This document shows, in pieces, positions 1-10,600 of a stretch of DNA of 64,000 nucleotides (position 1 is the first letter of the stretch; each line of letters opens with the position of its first letter). This stretch comes from Mytilus californianus. Its lineage: Eukaryota > Mollusca > Bivalvia > Mytilida > Mytilidae. The position numbers were made by a program, and so were the translations under genes. The DNA is taken from contig NW_026262690.1 in NCBI RefSeq assembly GCF_021869535.1, positions 66,179,995 to 66,243,994 of the forward strand. Direction: 5' to 3'. Under the pieces are notes generated by a model, which worked only from the letters and a program-made list of their open reading frames with translations, made no database searches and was not told the DNA's origin.

Positions 1-633
1 ATGCTACACAGAGGCATAAGTGATCAGTATGCTGGAGTTTCTTATTGACAACACATTTCTTGCATTTGGAGGTAGACTTTTTCAACAAATTGTTGGCATT
101 CCTATGGGAACGAACTGTGCGCCTCTCCTTGCTGGCCTCTTCTTATTTTCATATGAGTCGGAGTTCCTTCAGACACTTGTCAAAAACAAGAAGATCAAAG
201 AAGCCAGATCATTTAATTTCAGTCAGATATATTGATGATGTTCTTTCCATTAACAATCCAAACTTTTCTGATTGGGTGCCTTTAATATATCCTCCAGAAC
301 TAGAAATTAAAGAAACAAGACACGGCTTCTTCCGCCTCATTTTTAGACTTGTACCTCGAATTTGACATAAGCGTTCATCTCAGTACCAGAATCTATGACA
401 AACGAGACGATTTTAATTTTGAAATTATCAATTTCCCCCACCTTAGTAGCAATATACCAACTTCACCTGCACATGGGATATACATTTCCCAACTCATTCG
501 GTATTCAAGAGCTTGCAGCAGCTACTCAGACTTTATAAAACGTCACCAGTGTCTGAGCAGAAAGTTGATGAACCAGGGTTATGTCAAAGAATGTCTCGTC
601 CTTTTTCTAAAAAAGTTCATCGGAAGATACTAA
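1..633 (+). pseudogene. Penelope-like reverse transcriptase fragment, frame-broken (copy 1)
   Basis: Remnant of a retroelement reverse transcriptase, cut by the window edge. The first frame carries the RT core motif GIPMGTNCAPLLAGLFLF. After a frameshift near 230 a second frame carries the catalytic box YIDDVLSINN, followed by a stretch ending in ELEIKET. After another shift near 345 a third frame gives LSTRIYDKRDDFNFEI, ISQLIRYSRACSSY and a KLMNQGY tail, stopping at 631-633. The YxDD box and the conserved LDL/YDK-type block after the palm are what I associate with Penelope-like elements; the exact clade is an inference. At least two frameshifts make this copy dead. The 3' tail (repeat B) follows directly, and the same gene plus tail recurs inverted at 10600-8770. 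Confidence 0.75.
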
Positions 634-1560
634 GACCTTGTTGATAAATTTTCCATATCAACTTCACAAATAATACACGACGGTCTTGAAGTATAGATTC
701 TAGGTACTGACGTTGTTTATTATCTTAATTACGTGTTATAGTGTTCTTTTATTTGTCTTTGTAAATTATTTACTTTACTGTTTAGTCCATTTTTGGTAAT
801 ATCCTTTTGGCGTGGCTCGGTACTTATACATCCCGCCATTGCGTTATTGTGCTATCGTCATTTTTTGTATTCTTGTCTTTCATTTTTACTTATATGCTTT
901 GTCTATATGCCATTTTGTTTTGGGTTTTTTTTTTACATATTTGTTTGTTTTTATAGTAATTAAGATTACAACACAATGTTGACTGCTGTGCCTCTATTTT
1001 TTGACATTTTTACCTATTTTGTCTGTTTGTTTTGTTCACACATTATTGTCAATATAATGGAATTTTATGTGACTGTCATCCAATGAGAGGTATAGCTAGC
1101 TATAAAACCAGGTTTAAGCCATCATTTTCTACATAAGGAAATGCCTGTACCAAGTCAGGAATATGACAGTTCTTTTCCATTCGTTTGATGTATTTGATGT
1201 TCAGTGGTTGTCGTTTGTTGATGTGGTTCAGAAGTGATTCTAGTTTTTATATAGATTGGACCGTTGGTTTTTCTGTTTGTGTGGTTTTACACTAGTCATT
1301 TTTTTGGGCCCTTTATAGCTTGCTGTTCGGTGTTAGCCAAGGCTCCGTGTTGAAGGCCGTACTTTGACCTATAATGGTTTACTTTTACAAATTGTTACTT
1401 TGATGGAGAGTTGTCTCATTGGCACTCATACCACATCTTCTTATATTTATTGAGCTTTTAATTTTGCTATTTGATAAGGGACTTTCCGTTTTGAATTTTC
1501 CTATGAGTTCGGTATTTTTGTTAATTTACTTTTTATAATTATTATGATAACCAGAAAAAA
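634..1560 (+). mobile_element. 3' tail of Penelope-like element copy 1 (repeat B), split by repeat A
   Basis: Non-coding continuation of the reverse transcriptase fragment. It contains landmarks shared with the inverted copy at 8770-9944: the ATCCTTTTGGCGTGG block near 800, CACAATGTTGACTGCTG near 973, TATAGCTAGCTATAAAACC near 1091 and CAAGTCAGGAATATG near 1151. The tail is interrupted at about 1197-1448 by repeat A. It resumes with GAGCTTTTAATTTTGC and ends near 1535-1560 in the run that terminates other B copies. Shared 3' ends with variable 5' truncation are expected of target-primed retroelements. Confidence 0.65.
1197..1448 (+). repeat. Dispersed repeat A, nested in repeat B
   Basis: A copy of the most frequent short repeat in the window. 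Diagnostic pieces are GGTTTTACACTAGTCATTT, GGCCGTACTTTGACCTATAA and GGAGAGTTGTCTCATTGGCA followed by ATACCACATC. Other + copies lie at 44130, 57350, 58216, 59340 and 61318; - copies are at 5645, 13627 and 52745. Compared with the uninterrupted B copy at 50322, this A unit splits GTTTGA from GCTTTTGATTTTGCC, so it looks like an insertion. Confidence 0.65.
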
Positions 1561-2637
1561 AAACCGCTTGAAAAAATACCGATAAACTTAATACTGTTCG
1601 CATAAATTTCAAATGTGCTTACTGTGTGATAAAAAGGAGATGACTTACCGAAATAAGTGCTTTTATTGTTCTGTATTCATTTCCAAAATCGCGTCATTCT
1701 ATTATTTTTTTCATTTTGAAATTAAATATACAATGTATTTTATATTTTTTATTTGTTTTGCCTATTACCTATACCCACGAAATCCACGAAAATTAGTATT
1801 CCACAAATTATTATGAATCCACATTAGTCCACAAAAAGTATACAAGAGCGTGATTAAACATAATGTTTTTGATTTATATGAAAATGTGCTAACGTATATG
1901 TTCGCCAAGTCTGGTGTACATTTATACTTATTATGTACCATGGCATTCAGTAGCTTAAATGTAAATAATGCAAACAAATAACCCTTTTTACAAACACTTC
2001 AAATATAGTTTCATTATATGTTTGCAATTTATTTGCTAACTCGCTAGTCTGAACAGTGCCTCCAAACATTCTCAAAGTTATTATCTAAATTGTCTTATGG
2101 TCTTATCGCCGACAATTATTCTGAAATACTTACTTTCATTTTTAGTTAAAATTTGACTCGATGAAAGCTATTGTTCAAATCTAATCGAGTAGCAACATGA
2201 CCAGATTGCAACTTTCTATTAGTTCAAATTATCCAGAAAAAATTTGAACTAATACATATTTTTTGTCCGATTATGAGAAGATTTCACTTTTTTGAATGAC
2301 AAAAACTGCTCATTTGCAAACTTCCGAAAACACGGACGGAATCGTGTATTTGTTTCTTGATCTCGTTCAGGTAATGCTCGCTTCCAAAAAACTTAGGTAC
2401 CTGATTCGAATCCTGGGATTCCTACTACAGAAGGAGGTAAGGAACGACTCTCAGACATATCCTAAGGGTCATTCTTTGTTATTATAATATATAAAAAAAT
2501 AATTTTGACTGCGGCTGATAACGCCAATTCAAGATGAAATATCAGCATGAAAAAACATATATTTATAGTTTGTTTTTCAGTACTATAAGTAAAATGCGAC
2601 ATTGTCATTATCATTTTTTATTTTTATAATTATGTAA
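1561..2637. other. AT-rich sequence, no gene seen
   Basis: No coding segment with recognisable family content on either strand. The frames present are short and of low complexity. Confidence 0.5.
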
Positions 2638-2978
2638 CAGGCCGAGGATCTGCATATGACATTTCGTGAGCTGTCTACAAGCTATAACATCTAAGTTTGT
2701 TCACCTGACTTAGTTTGTTAATTTAAGGTAATAAACCAATGATGTGACCTCAACCTAATTATTTACGTTATGATGTTTGATTTTGTGTATAGTACAATTT
2801 AATTAAATGCAATACCACATCAGTCAAAAATGTTTCATTTATGATTTATTGAGGAGGTCTAGGATCTTTTCTTATGACATAACGCGAGCTTTCTTAAAGG
2901 TAGTACATTTAAGTTTATTAACCCGACAAAGTTTGTTAATTTAAGGTAAACCATAATTTGACCTTAGACTTTTTATTT
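2638..2978. repeat. Diverged tandem duplication, about 213-bp period
   Basis: Two direct copies of about 128 bp begin near 2638 (GGCCGAGGATCTGCATATGA) and near 2851 (GGAGGTCTAGGATCTTTTCT). They share a GTTTGTTAATTTAAGGTAA core (about 2715 and 2934), the flanking TAAGTTT...GAC...AGTTTGTT pattern, and the same ending TATTTAC. Estimated identity is about 75-80 percent by eye. Function unknown. Confidence 0.55.
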
Positions 2979-3154
2979 ACATTTCTTATTAGAACAAACT
3001 CTTCATAAATTGGTAGCTGAATTCATCGAGTAACCAAATATATATTTAATTGTTCGACTTGGTTCTTTAATTCCATTAAGTTTGAATTGGCTTATTGACT
3101 GATTTCTGTTCACAATTGGAATTAGTTTTGATTTCATCTTTGGCTGTTGCAAAA

Positions 3155-3305
3155 GAGAAGCAAAAGATACCAAAAGGACATTCAAACTCATAAGTCAAAA
3201 ATGATAACGCCATTGCAAAAAAAGACCAAAAGACAAACAACAGTATACAAAACACAACATAGAAAACCAAGGACTGAGCCACTAGAACCCAACCAAAAAC
3301 CGGGG
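3155..3305 (-). repeat. Repeat C (3' tail of a Penelope-like element)
   Basis: Contains AAAGATACCAAAAGGACATT, CATAAGTC, a CGCCATTGCAAAAAAAGACC-type block and CACAACATAGAAAACCAAGG, then ACTGAGCCAC and CCAAAAACCGG. The copy at 37866-38060 is continuous with a reverse transcriptase on the same strand, which gives the sense direction used here. Confidence 0.7.
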
Positions 3306-3654
3306 ATTTGGTTTGACTGAGGTCCGAAATCCCTCTTTACAGTTAATAATAAGTGACTGCTCATGGATACATCACCGAAAACCTGCCGGCTACCAATCAG
3401 CTCATATTAAAAATTCGATTTTGTATATATCACTATACTAGTATATAATGTAATACATTGTTTTTATAATGTAAGATATTGGCCACATGGTTAGAACGAG
3501 TTGAAAGTTCAAGACATTATTCGATTCTGTTTCGACTTTTTTCCTTTTTTTTTAGTTATCACTGATGTTTTGCTGTAGGAATGAATCACTGCTTGTTTTT
3601 TTCAATACAGATGTTTCCAATAAGACTTTATAGGGTTTATTGTATGATGTACGT
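3306..3654. other. No gene seen
   Basis: AT-rich spacer between a C repeat and a D repeat. Nothing recognisable. Confidence 0.4.
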
Positions 3655-4030
3655 TTTAGGTCGATACCACTGCTGGTGGATGTCCCCCCCCCCCCCCCCC
3701 CTCTAGGGTATATGTATCTCCTACCCAGTAGTCAGCACTTGTATATTGACGTGAACTGTCATTGATATGGACATACATTATATATCAACTGTTGACGAAA
3801 CTTTGATTTTTGCGAAATATCTATGATTTTCTACTCCAGGAATAAATTACCTTAGCTGTATTTGGCAAAACATTTCGGAATTTTGAGTCTGCAGTGCTCC
3901 TTAACTTCGTACTTTATTTGGCATTTTTACTTTTTTATTATTCGAGCGTTACTGATGAGTCTTTATTAGACGCGTGTGGTGTACAAAATATTAAGCCTGG
4001 TATCTATGATGGGTTTATTTGTAACGGTGT
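3655..4030 (+). repeat. Dispersed repeat D with a C18 tract
   Basis: Begins with GATACCACTGCTGGTGGATG and runs into an 18-base C tract (3684-3701). It continues through CAGTAGTCAGCACTTG to the diagnostic end: CGAGCGTTACTGATGAGTCT, an ACGCG run and CCTGGTATCTATGATG. The same end occurs in + orientation at 60055-60190 and inverted at 17105-17260 and 23975-24210. The frame at 3894-4115 is only this repeat being read and is not a gene. Confidence 0.65.
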
Positions 4031-4115
4031 ATGGTACATAGTGAATTTTGAATTCAAAGAAAATCAACAATGCTGTATACTTCTAACGAATAGTACATTA
4101 CGTGGATTATTCTAG

Positions 4116-5640
4116 ATAATTAAGTGGTAATTGAGTTTACTAATAATAGGGTCAAATAAAGAAAAGAACTTTAATTTGGATAAGTCGCGACAACAATGGT
4201 TTAAATACGAGACACAGTGGATAAGTATTAGCATGCACAAAATACACTTTTGTATTTATTTATTTAAGTGGCTATTATATTCTTTAGTAATTGATAATTT
4301 ATGTACATATTGGCTTTTTAAAGGTTGTAACAGAGATCAAGTATTAATTGTTCTATACATTAGAATCCCAACCCCATTGAAGTTGATAATAACCCAATAA
4401 TTCTTAATAAAACTAGTACCCATACTTATATACTACAAAGATAGCACTACAGTCTATCAATATAAGAACATTCGCTAAATTACATAAATACATACAATCA
4501 TTTAACAGTTACACAGAAATCTGATATATATATTTTTTTCATTAAACAATTATAGAAATGTTATTTGTTCAAAGACGATGCCTAAGAAATTAAATTCAAT
4601 ATGAAGAGAATTACAATTTTGCCAAGAACATAGGACAAAGTGTCATACAACCAATTCAAAATCGCTATATAAATTTATATTCAACCAAAGTTTTCAATTT
4701 GTACTGCTTTCTAAATATTCTACCTTAAAATTGATAAGATAATTGAGTGTTTTTTTTATCTGTTTCCATGTATCTCACTCACTCACTTACTCACTCATTC
4801 TCAGCGTTTTACAAAACTTCTAGGTGTTCAAATATTTATTAACTTATGATACCATGTTCCAATAGGTTGGGAAAATGTGTGATCTTCACGAACGTCTGTT
4901 CATCTGACGGAATGCATAGTAACGCTACGTTGTTTTTTTTTTTAAAGCAAACAAATTTTGTTCGAGAAAGTCGCATTCCAGGGAAATCGTGTGGATTTTT
5001 TTACACAATTTTTCGATTTTTACATTATCAATGGTTTCAGTAAGAGTGTATTTTTCGAATCTGTAATATGAATATAAATGCACAATGTAAATTGATGTAG
5101 AAATGTCTTGTATTTTTCCTTTTAATGAAATAACACAACTATCCATACGGACCATGGAACAACGATGTGAACAATAACATGACACCGCATTGTCTTTTAA
5201 CATTGAGCAAAACCAATACTCCCTGGTATGACAAAATGTGGATAAAAACAAAACAAAACAAACAAAAACGATTTGCTTGATAGAAGGTGACTGCTTACAC
5301 TTCTGCAAATGGTTGTCATTGGTAAAGTTTAAGTGATTTCTTCAACACCGGGGTATATTGTTTCATGGACTCCATCATGATTTAAATTGATTGAGTGTTT
5401 CCTAATATCAGTGTAACTGATGACCATTGGTGTGTTATTTTAACCAAATTCCTATCAAAGAATTAAAGTCTTATTACACTGTCAGAAAAAAGGACCTGTG
5501 GAACTTAGCAGGACCTTGTTTTCACCCGATGTACCTGAGGCCACATCTATTTTTTCTGGTAGGTATAATTATAATAAGATGTGGATTAATTGGAAATGAA
5601 ACAACTTTCAATTAGAGACCAAATAAAAAATGTAAGGAAC
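4116..5640. other. AT-rich spacer with a (TCAC)n microsatellite
   Basis: No credible gene. A TCAC/CTCA microsatellite lies at about 4772-4800. The - strand frame at 4925-5308 (127 codons) has low-complexity, lysine- and phenylalanine-rich content with no family resemblance, so I treat it as chance. Confidence 0.5.
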
Positions 5641-5644
5641 TACA

Positions 5645-5745
5645 GGTCACCGTATGGACTTCAATAATAAGCAAAACCCATACCGTATAGCCAGCTATAA
5701 ATGGTCCAGACAAGACAAATTTTACACATTTCAAACGAGAAAACT
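5645..5745 (-). repeat. Repeat A fragment
   Basis: Reverse complement of the middle of repeat A: GGTCACCGTATGGACTTCAA, AGCAAAACCCATACCG and TTCAAACGAGAAAACTAA. It directly abuts the 31-bp minisatellite. Confidence 0.6.
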
Positions 5746-5753
5746 AATATTGT

Positions 5754-6006
5754 ATTGTTTTATCTCAAGTTTGATGTATGGTTTATTGTTTTATCTCAAG
5801 TTTGATGTATGGTTTATTGTTTTATCTCATGTTTGATGTATGGTTTATTGTTTTATCTCAAGTTTGATGTATGGTTTATTGTTTTATCTCAAGTTTGATG
5901 TATGGTGTATTGTTTTATCTCAAGTTTGATGTATGGTTTATTGTTTTATCTCAAGTTTGATGTATGGTTTATTGTTTTATCTCAAGTTTGATGTATGGTT
6001 TATTGT
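5754..6006. repeat. Minisatellite, 31-bp unit, about 8 copies
   Basis: Head-to-tail copies of a 31-bp unit, starting ATTGTTTTATCTCAAGTTTG and ending ATGTATGGTTT. Single-base variants occur: one unit has CTCATG for CTCAAG, and one has GGTGT for GGTTT. Because 31 is not a multiple of 3, reading frames rotate through the array. The short frame at 5654-5836 is an artefact of it. Confidence 0.9.
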
Positions 6007-6118
6007 TTTCTATTTGTACTGTTTGTCTTTTCGTTTTTTTGGGTTTTTTTTCTTGTAATGGAATTGCCTCTATTTTACTGCTTTAATTTTTTTCCATATT
6101 CCTGCCTGGTATAGTATT

Positions 6119-6381
6119 TTTATGCCCCACATAGGGGCATTATGTTTTTCGGTCTGTTCGTCCGTCCGTCCGTTCGTCTATCCCGCTTCAGGTTAAAGTT
6201 TTTGGTCAAGGTAGCTTTTGATGAAGTTGAAGTCCAATCAACTTGACACTTAGTACACAATTTCCCTATGAAATGATCTTTCAAATTTTAATGCCAAATT
6301 AGAGTTTTGACGGTCCACTGAACATAGAAAATGATAGTGAGAGTGGGGCATCCGTGTACTATTCTTGGACACATTCTTGTT
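6119..6381. repeat. Dispersed repeat with GCCCCACATAGGGGC start
   Basis: Starts with the near-palindrome TATGCCCCACATAGGGGCAT. A CGTCCGTCCGTCCGTTCGTC run follows, then TCAGGTTAAAGTTTTTGGTC, GAGAGTGGGGCATCCGTGTA and GGACACATTCTTGTTA. This pattern is a common bivalve interspersed repeat as far as I recall. Only one copy is in the window. Confidence 0.55.
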
Positions 6382-6894
6382 ATTTATTATAATCTTCAAT
6401 CAAAATTGAATTAGATTCATGTAATGTAAGGTACAATTTTGTTTCTCATAGAACCTAAATGAGCATTAGACATCCATTATGAAATAAAAATCAGTTTAGT
6501 ATACATATTGAAAATTTAACAAATTAGTTTTCAGTATTTTTTATTGAAAATTATATGGAGTGTTTTACCCTGAAAATTTGGAAACTAATGGTTTCTACTT
6601 TATAACAAAGTACATACAGAGAGATTATATTATGTTGTTAGAAATTTTCTGTTACCTTTTTTGACTGTTTTAATCCAAATGAAAATAACACTATATTAAT
6701 ATATATATTTTATGAATTTACCATCAACAGACACGCTAAAAAAAATAAACATTTGAAAGCCAACGATTTATAAGATCTAAAGACGTATCTGCACAAAAAG
6801 AGACATAAAAAACATCCAATAGGAAGGAGTTAGCTCATATTCTTTATATGGGGGTTGTACTTATACCATGAATAATCGACAACTAATTGGTTAA
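6382..6894. other. Spacer with a repeat G fragment at about 6722-6790
   Basis: AT-rich. Near 6724 a short - strand piece of repeat G is visible (ACATTTGAAAGCCAACGATT). Nothing else is recognisable. Confidence 0.4.
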
Positions 6895-7359
6895 GGTGTA
6901 ATACCACCAAATCATAGTACGTCACATCCGGTTGCATACAAAAATAGGTCGAAAAAAAATATTCCCTTGAATTTGACAGTTGTAGGTAATTGATCCTACA
7001 TTTCATTGCAGTAAAACATTTCTGGGTCATAAACATATATCTTGGGTATTTCAAAGCACCATTATTTTTTTATTTGGGGTTTCTATAGAATATTTTGGAA
7101 ACTTGAGGTTACATGGTTACTAAAGCTTGTACACAGGTTAAGAAAGGGGGAAAATTTGATTGGTTAACTTCCAGTGATGGTTATTTTCTTATATGCAATG
7201 AAATGTTATGTGAATTTTTTTCTATAGTACTGGACAGGATAAAACTTTACTCATGCCAAGTATTTCTTTATTTGAAACAAAGATAAATTCTGCACAATTT
7301 TTTGAAAAGTGCAAATTTAACAAAGACTAATAGGGGAAAATCAATGGTGGTATTACACC
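6895..7359. mobile_element. 465-bp inverted-repeat element (MITE), copy 1
   Basis: Bounded by perfect 15-bp terminal inverted repeats, GGTGTAATACCACCA on the left and TGGTGGTATTACACC on the right. No open frame encodes a transposase, so it would be non-autonomous. It is flanked by TTAA on the left and TAAT on the right. It is almost identical to 8263-8727, with the same length and only a handful of substitutions by eye. The short - strand frame at 6830-7054 belongs to it and is not a gene. Confidence 0.85.
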
Positions 7360-8262
7360 TAATATGGGAAGCTGTACATGCACCTTTGACCTTGTGAGTA
7401 CTCTCATGTGTTAAAATTTCTTGCTATTTAAGTGAAATATTACAAATAATGAAATATTCTGAGTGGATTGAGTCTCCAAAACACATTTTATGAGAAAATT
7501 TCCTTGAAATAGGACTTTACCATGAATATTAGTTTACAGAACAAGCCATACTTAGAGTATTAGGGAGTTTTTTCTCCTTATTTCTTATATTCTGCCATAC
7601 CAGAAAATTTTTCCTAAGAAATACTTTAATAAATATATAGTTTTAAGTAAATGAAATTATTTTAAAAGCAGTAACAACAAATTATTCACCAAAAGAGAAG
7701 CTTTTTATGTCCCTCTCTGGAACGCGGCGTAAATTTAAGTTTTACGTAAGGACTTATTGAAACCTCCTTGGAGACAGTAAACTTTTATACGGATAGTTCA
7801 TTCAGCTTGAATACTTCAATTAATCATTTATTATAACATTTCTATCATAAATGAGTGAAAGTTACCCCAAAATTTTTATTTATTGGCCTAAAAAGTAGAA
7901 ATTTTGAGGAAATTAGAGGTATAAATGGACCAAAAGAGACCTTATAAGGAAGACAAAGAGGTCCATTAGTAGTATTTATCATCCTCAAGTCATCTTTTGT
8001 ATCATATTCAACTGTTTGTAGGCAGATGAGATAAATATTTGATCATTTATTGGTCCACACTATATTCTATCATGATGCGGCTTGGTTTGGATTTTTCGAA
8101 GAAATTTTGCTCGAATCGCTGTAGATGTCGTCTTACATTATACTAGATTTTTCTCAAACTATTGAACTGATTATGACAAAACTTGACAGGAATGCTTGAA
8201 ATAACCAGTATTACAAAGGAAAAAAGTCACATTCAGTTTATTTAACAAAAAAGTCTTCTTTA
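7360..8262. other. Single-copy spacer between the twin MITEs
   Basis: About 900 bp of AT-rich sequence without a recognisable gene or repeat, separating two direct copies of the 465-bp element. Confidence 0.5.
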
Positions 8263-8727
8263 GGTGTAATACCACCAAATCATAGTACGTCACATCCGGT
8301 TGCATACGAAAATAGGTCGAAAAAAAATATTCCCTTGAATTTGACAGTTGTAGGTAATTGATCCTACATTTCATTGCAGTAAAACATTTCTGGGTCATAA
8401 ACATATATCTTGGGTATTTCAAAGCACCATAATTTTTTTATTTGGGGTTTCTATAGAATATTTTGGAAACTTGAGGTTACATGGTTACTAAAGCTTGTAC
8501 ACAGGTTAAGAAAGGGGGAAAATTTGATTGGTTAACTTCCAGTGATGGTTATTTTCTTATATGCAATGAAATGTTATGTGAATTTTTTTCTATAGTACTG
8601 GACAGGATAAAACTTTACTCATGCCAAGTATTTCTTTATTTGAAACAAAGATAAATTCTGCACAATTTTTTGAAAAGTGCAAATTTAACAAAGACTAATA
8701 GGGGGAAATCAATGGTGGTATTACACC
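8263..8727. mobile_element. 465-bp inverted-repeat element (MITE), copy 2
   Basis: Same terminal inverted repeats and exactly the same length as the element at 6895-7359. Differences seen include CATACGAAAA for CATACAAAAA near 8306, an A/T change near 8430, and one G/A change in the G-run near 8702. The right flank is TTAA and the left flank is TTTA. Near-identity points to recent activity or local duplication. Confidence 0.85.
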
Positions 8728-8884
8728 TTAACATCAAGACGTCAGATAATGTTTATCCGTTGAAACATTTGAAAAAAGTAAAATAACAACGAACTGGAAG
8801 GAAAGCCCGTTATCAAAGGCAAAATCAAAAGCTCGTACACATCAAACGAAAGGAAAACAACTGTCATATTCTTGATTTGGTAAA

Positions 8885-9456
8885 CCTTTCTAAAATTGTC
8901 CGTTTATAAATTTTGAAAATTATAAAGAAACTAAGGTTTCAACTCCCTCAGGCAAAGTTTACCTTAGATAAATTTGGCTAATTCTTTAGGTACTTTTTGT
9001 TCATATAGCTCTGCAACTGTTTCGGTTCTTATACATCCTCGGCTTTCAAATATTCGGCTTTGAGAGTTCCTGATGAAGGTAAATCCAGAAAAGCGCTTCG
9101 GACGCATTATATTAATAACGTGTTGTTTTAATTTTTTACAAATCTGGGTTGATAACTCTGCTGGTGGACTATCAGTCCCCGAAGGTTTCATCAGCTCAGT
9201 AGTCAGTAATTCGGTACTGACATGATTTTTAACAAACTTTTCTAAAATTGTCCGTTTATACATTTTGAAAATTACTCCCTCAGGCAAAGTTGACCTTAAA
9301 TGAATTTGGCTAATTTTTTAGATACTTATTGGTCATATAGCTCTGCAACAGTTTCGGTTCTTATACATAATAGGCTTTCGCCGTTCTTGCTGAAGGTTAA
9401 TCCAGAAAAGCGCTTCGGACGCATTAAATTAATAACGTGTTGTTTTCATTTTTTGT
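8885..9456 (+). mobile_element. Repeat G insertion inside repeat B, partly duplicated internally
   Basis: It interrupts the B tail between TTGGTA and AGGCATTTCC and is flanked by GTAAA on both sides (8880-8884 and 9457-9461), a likely 5-bp target duplication. The internal structure is a near-complete unit (8885-9231) followed by a shorter second copy (9232-9456). Both carry TTCTAAAATTGTCCGTTTAT and CCAGAAAAGCGCTTCGGACG. The first unit also has GCTGGTGGACTATCAGTCCC, resembling the start of repeat D. Its short reading frames on both strands are repeat-derived. Confidence 0.65.
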
Positions 9457-9943
9457 GTAAAGGCATTTCCTTACGTAGAAAATGGTGGAATAAACCTGGT
9501 TTTATAGCTAGCTTAACCTCTCACTTGTTTGACAGTCGTATAAAATTCCATTTTATTGACAAACAATGTGCGAGCAAAACAAACAGACATAATAGGTAAC
9601 AGCAGTCAACATTGTGTTATTATCTTAATCACCATAAAAAAAACAATCAACTATGTCAACAAAGAAACACAAAATGGCATATAGACACAAAGGAAATAAG
9701 CAAAAATGAAAGACAAGAATACAACAAATGACCAAAGCATAATACACAATGGCGGGATGTATAAATACCGATCCACGCCAAAAGGATATTACCAAAAAAA
9801 GACTAAACTGTAAAGGTCAAAAATATACAAAGACAAATAAAAAGAAAACTATAACACGTAACTAAGATGATAAACAACGTCAGAACCTAGACTCAATACT
9901 TCAAGGCCATCATGTATTATTTAAGTTGATACGGAATATTTAT

Positions 9944-10600
9944 CAACAAAAGTCTTGGTATCTTCTGATGAAGTTTTTTAGAGAAGGAACGAGACGTTCT
10001 TTGACATTGCACTGGTTCATCAACTTTTTGCCCTGACACTGGTGACATTTTAAAAAGTCTGAGTAGCAGTTGCAAGCTCTTGCATACCTAATGGGTTTGG
10101 AAATGTATATCACATATGCAGGAGAAGTTGGTATATTGCTGTTAAGGTGGGCGAAATTCCAAAATTGAAATCATCTCCTTTGTCATAGATTCTGGTACTA
10201 AGATGACCGCTTATGTCAAATTGGAGGTATAATTCTAAAAATGAGGCAGAGAAAGCCGTATGTGTTGTTTGTCTTATTTCTAGTTCTGGAAGATATATTG
10301 ATGGAACCCAATCAGAAAAGTTTGGATTGTCAATGGAAAGAATATCATCAATATATCTGCTTGAAATTAAATAATCTGGCTCCTTTGATCTTCTTGTTTT
10401 TGAAAAGTGTCTGAACAAACACCGACTCATATGAAAATAAGAAGAGGTCGGCAAGGAGAGGTGCATAGTTCGTTCCCAAAGGAATGCCGACAATTTGTTG
10501 AAAAAATCAACCTCCAAATTCAACAAACGAAAGTATTTATTATGTCACCTTTCTGTAATACTGTAGATTGCAAAGCAGAAACCAGCGGATGATAATCATC
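9944..10600 (-). pseudogene. Penelope-like reverse transcriptase fragment (copy 2)
   Basis: The longest frame (10526-10110) reads through FFNKLSAFLWERT, where the GIPMGTN motif is read out of frame, then RYIDDILSIDNPNFSDW with the catalytic YIDD box. It continues through LPELEIRQTT, FDISGHLSTRIYDKGDDFNF and a frame break near 10135. The 5' part of the RT is missing. The frame switch at the first motif and a 3' shift show it is inactive. It closely resembles copy 1 at 1-633, including the same out-of-frame reading. Confidence 0.75.

Larger units (their letters stand above)
8770..10600 (-). mobile_element. Penelope-like element copy 2, inverted, with nested repeat G
   Basis: Reading on the - strand, a reverse transcriptase fragment (10600-9944) leads into the same 3' region as copy 1 (9944-9462). 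This includes CACGCCAAAAGGATATTACC near 9775 and TTTATAGCTAGCTTAACCTC near 9500. The tail is broken by a 572-bp insertion (8885-9456) and ends at 8884-8770 with CATCAAACGAAAGGAAAACA and AAAAAAGTAAAATAACAACG. The element lies just upstream of the transporter exon at 10694, apparently in its upstream intron. Confidence 0.7.

Noticed and set aside
2396-2430. Box-B-like GATTCGAATCCTGG suggesting a tRNA
   Set aside because: No matching box A or cloverleaf upstream.
3894-4115. 73-codon frame with apparent signal peptide
   Set aside because: It is the end of repeat D, present at three other positions.
4925-5308. 127-codon frame on the - strand
   Set aside because: Low-complexity, no domain, no splice or polyadenylation context, and part of it reads a poly-T tract.
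5754-6006. Possible CRISPR-like array
   Set aside because: The 31-bp units are strictly tandem with no spacers, and this is animal nuclear DNA.
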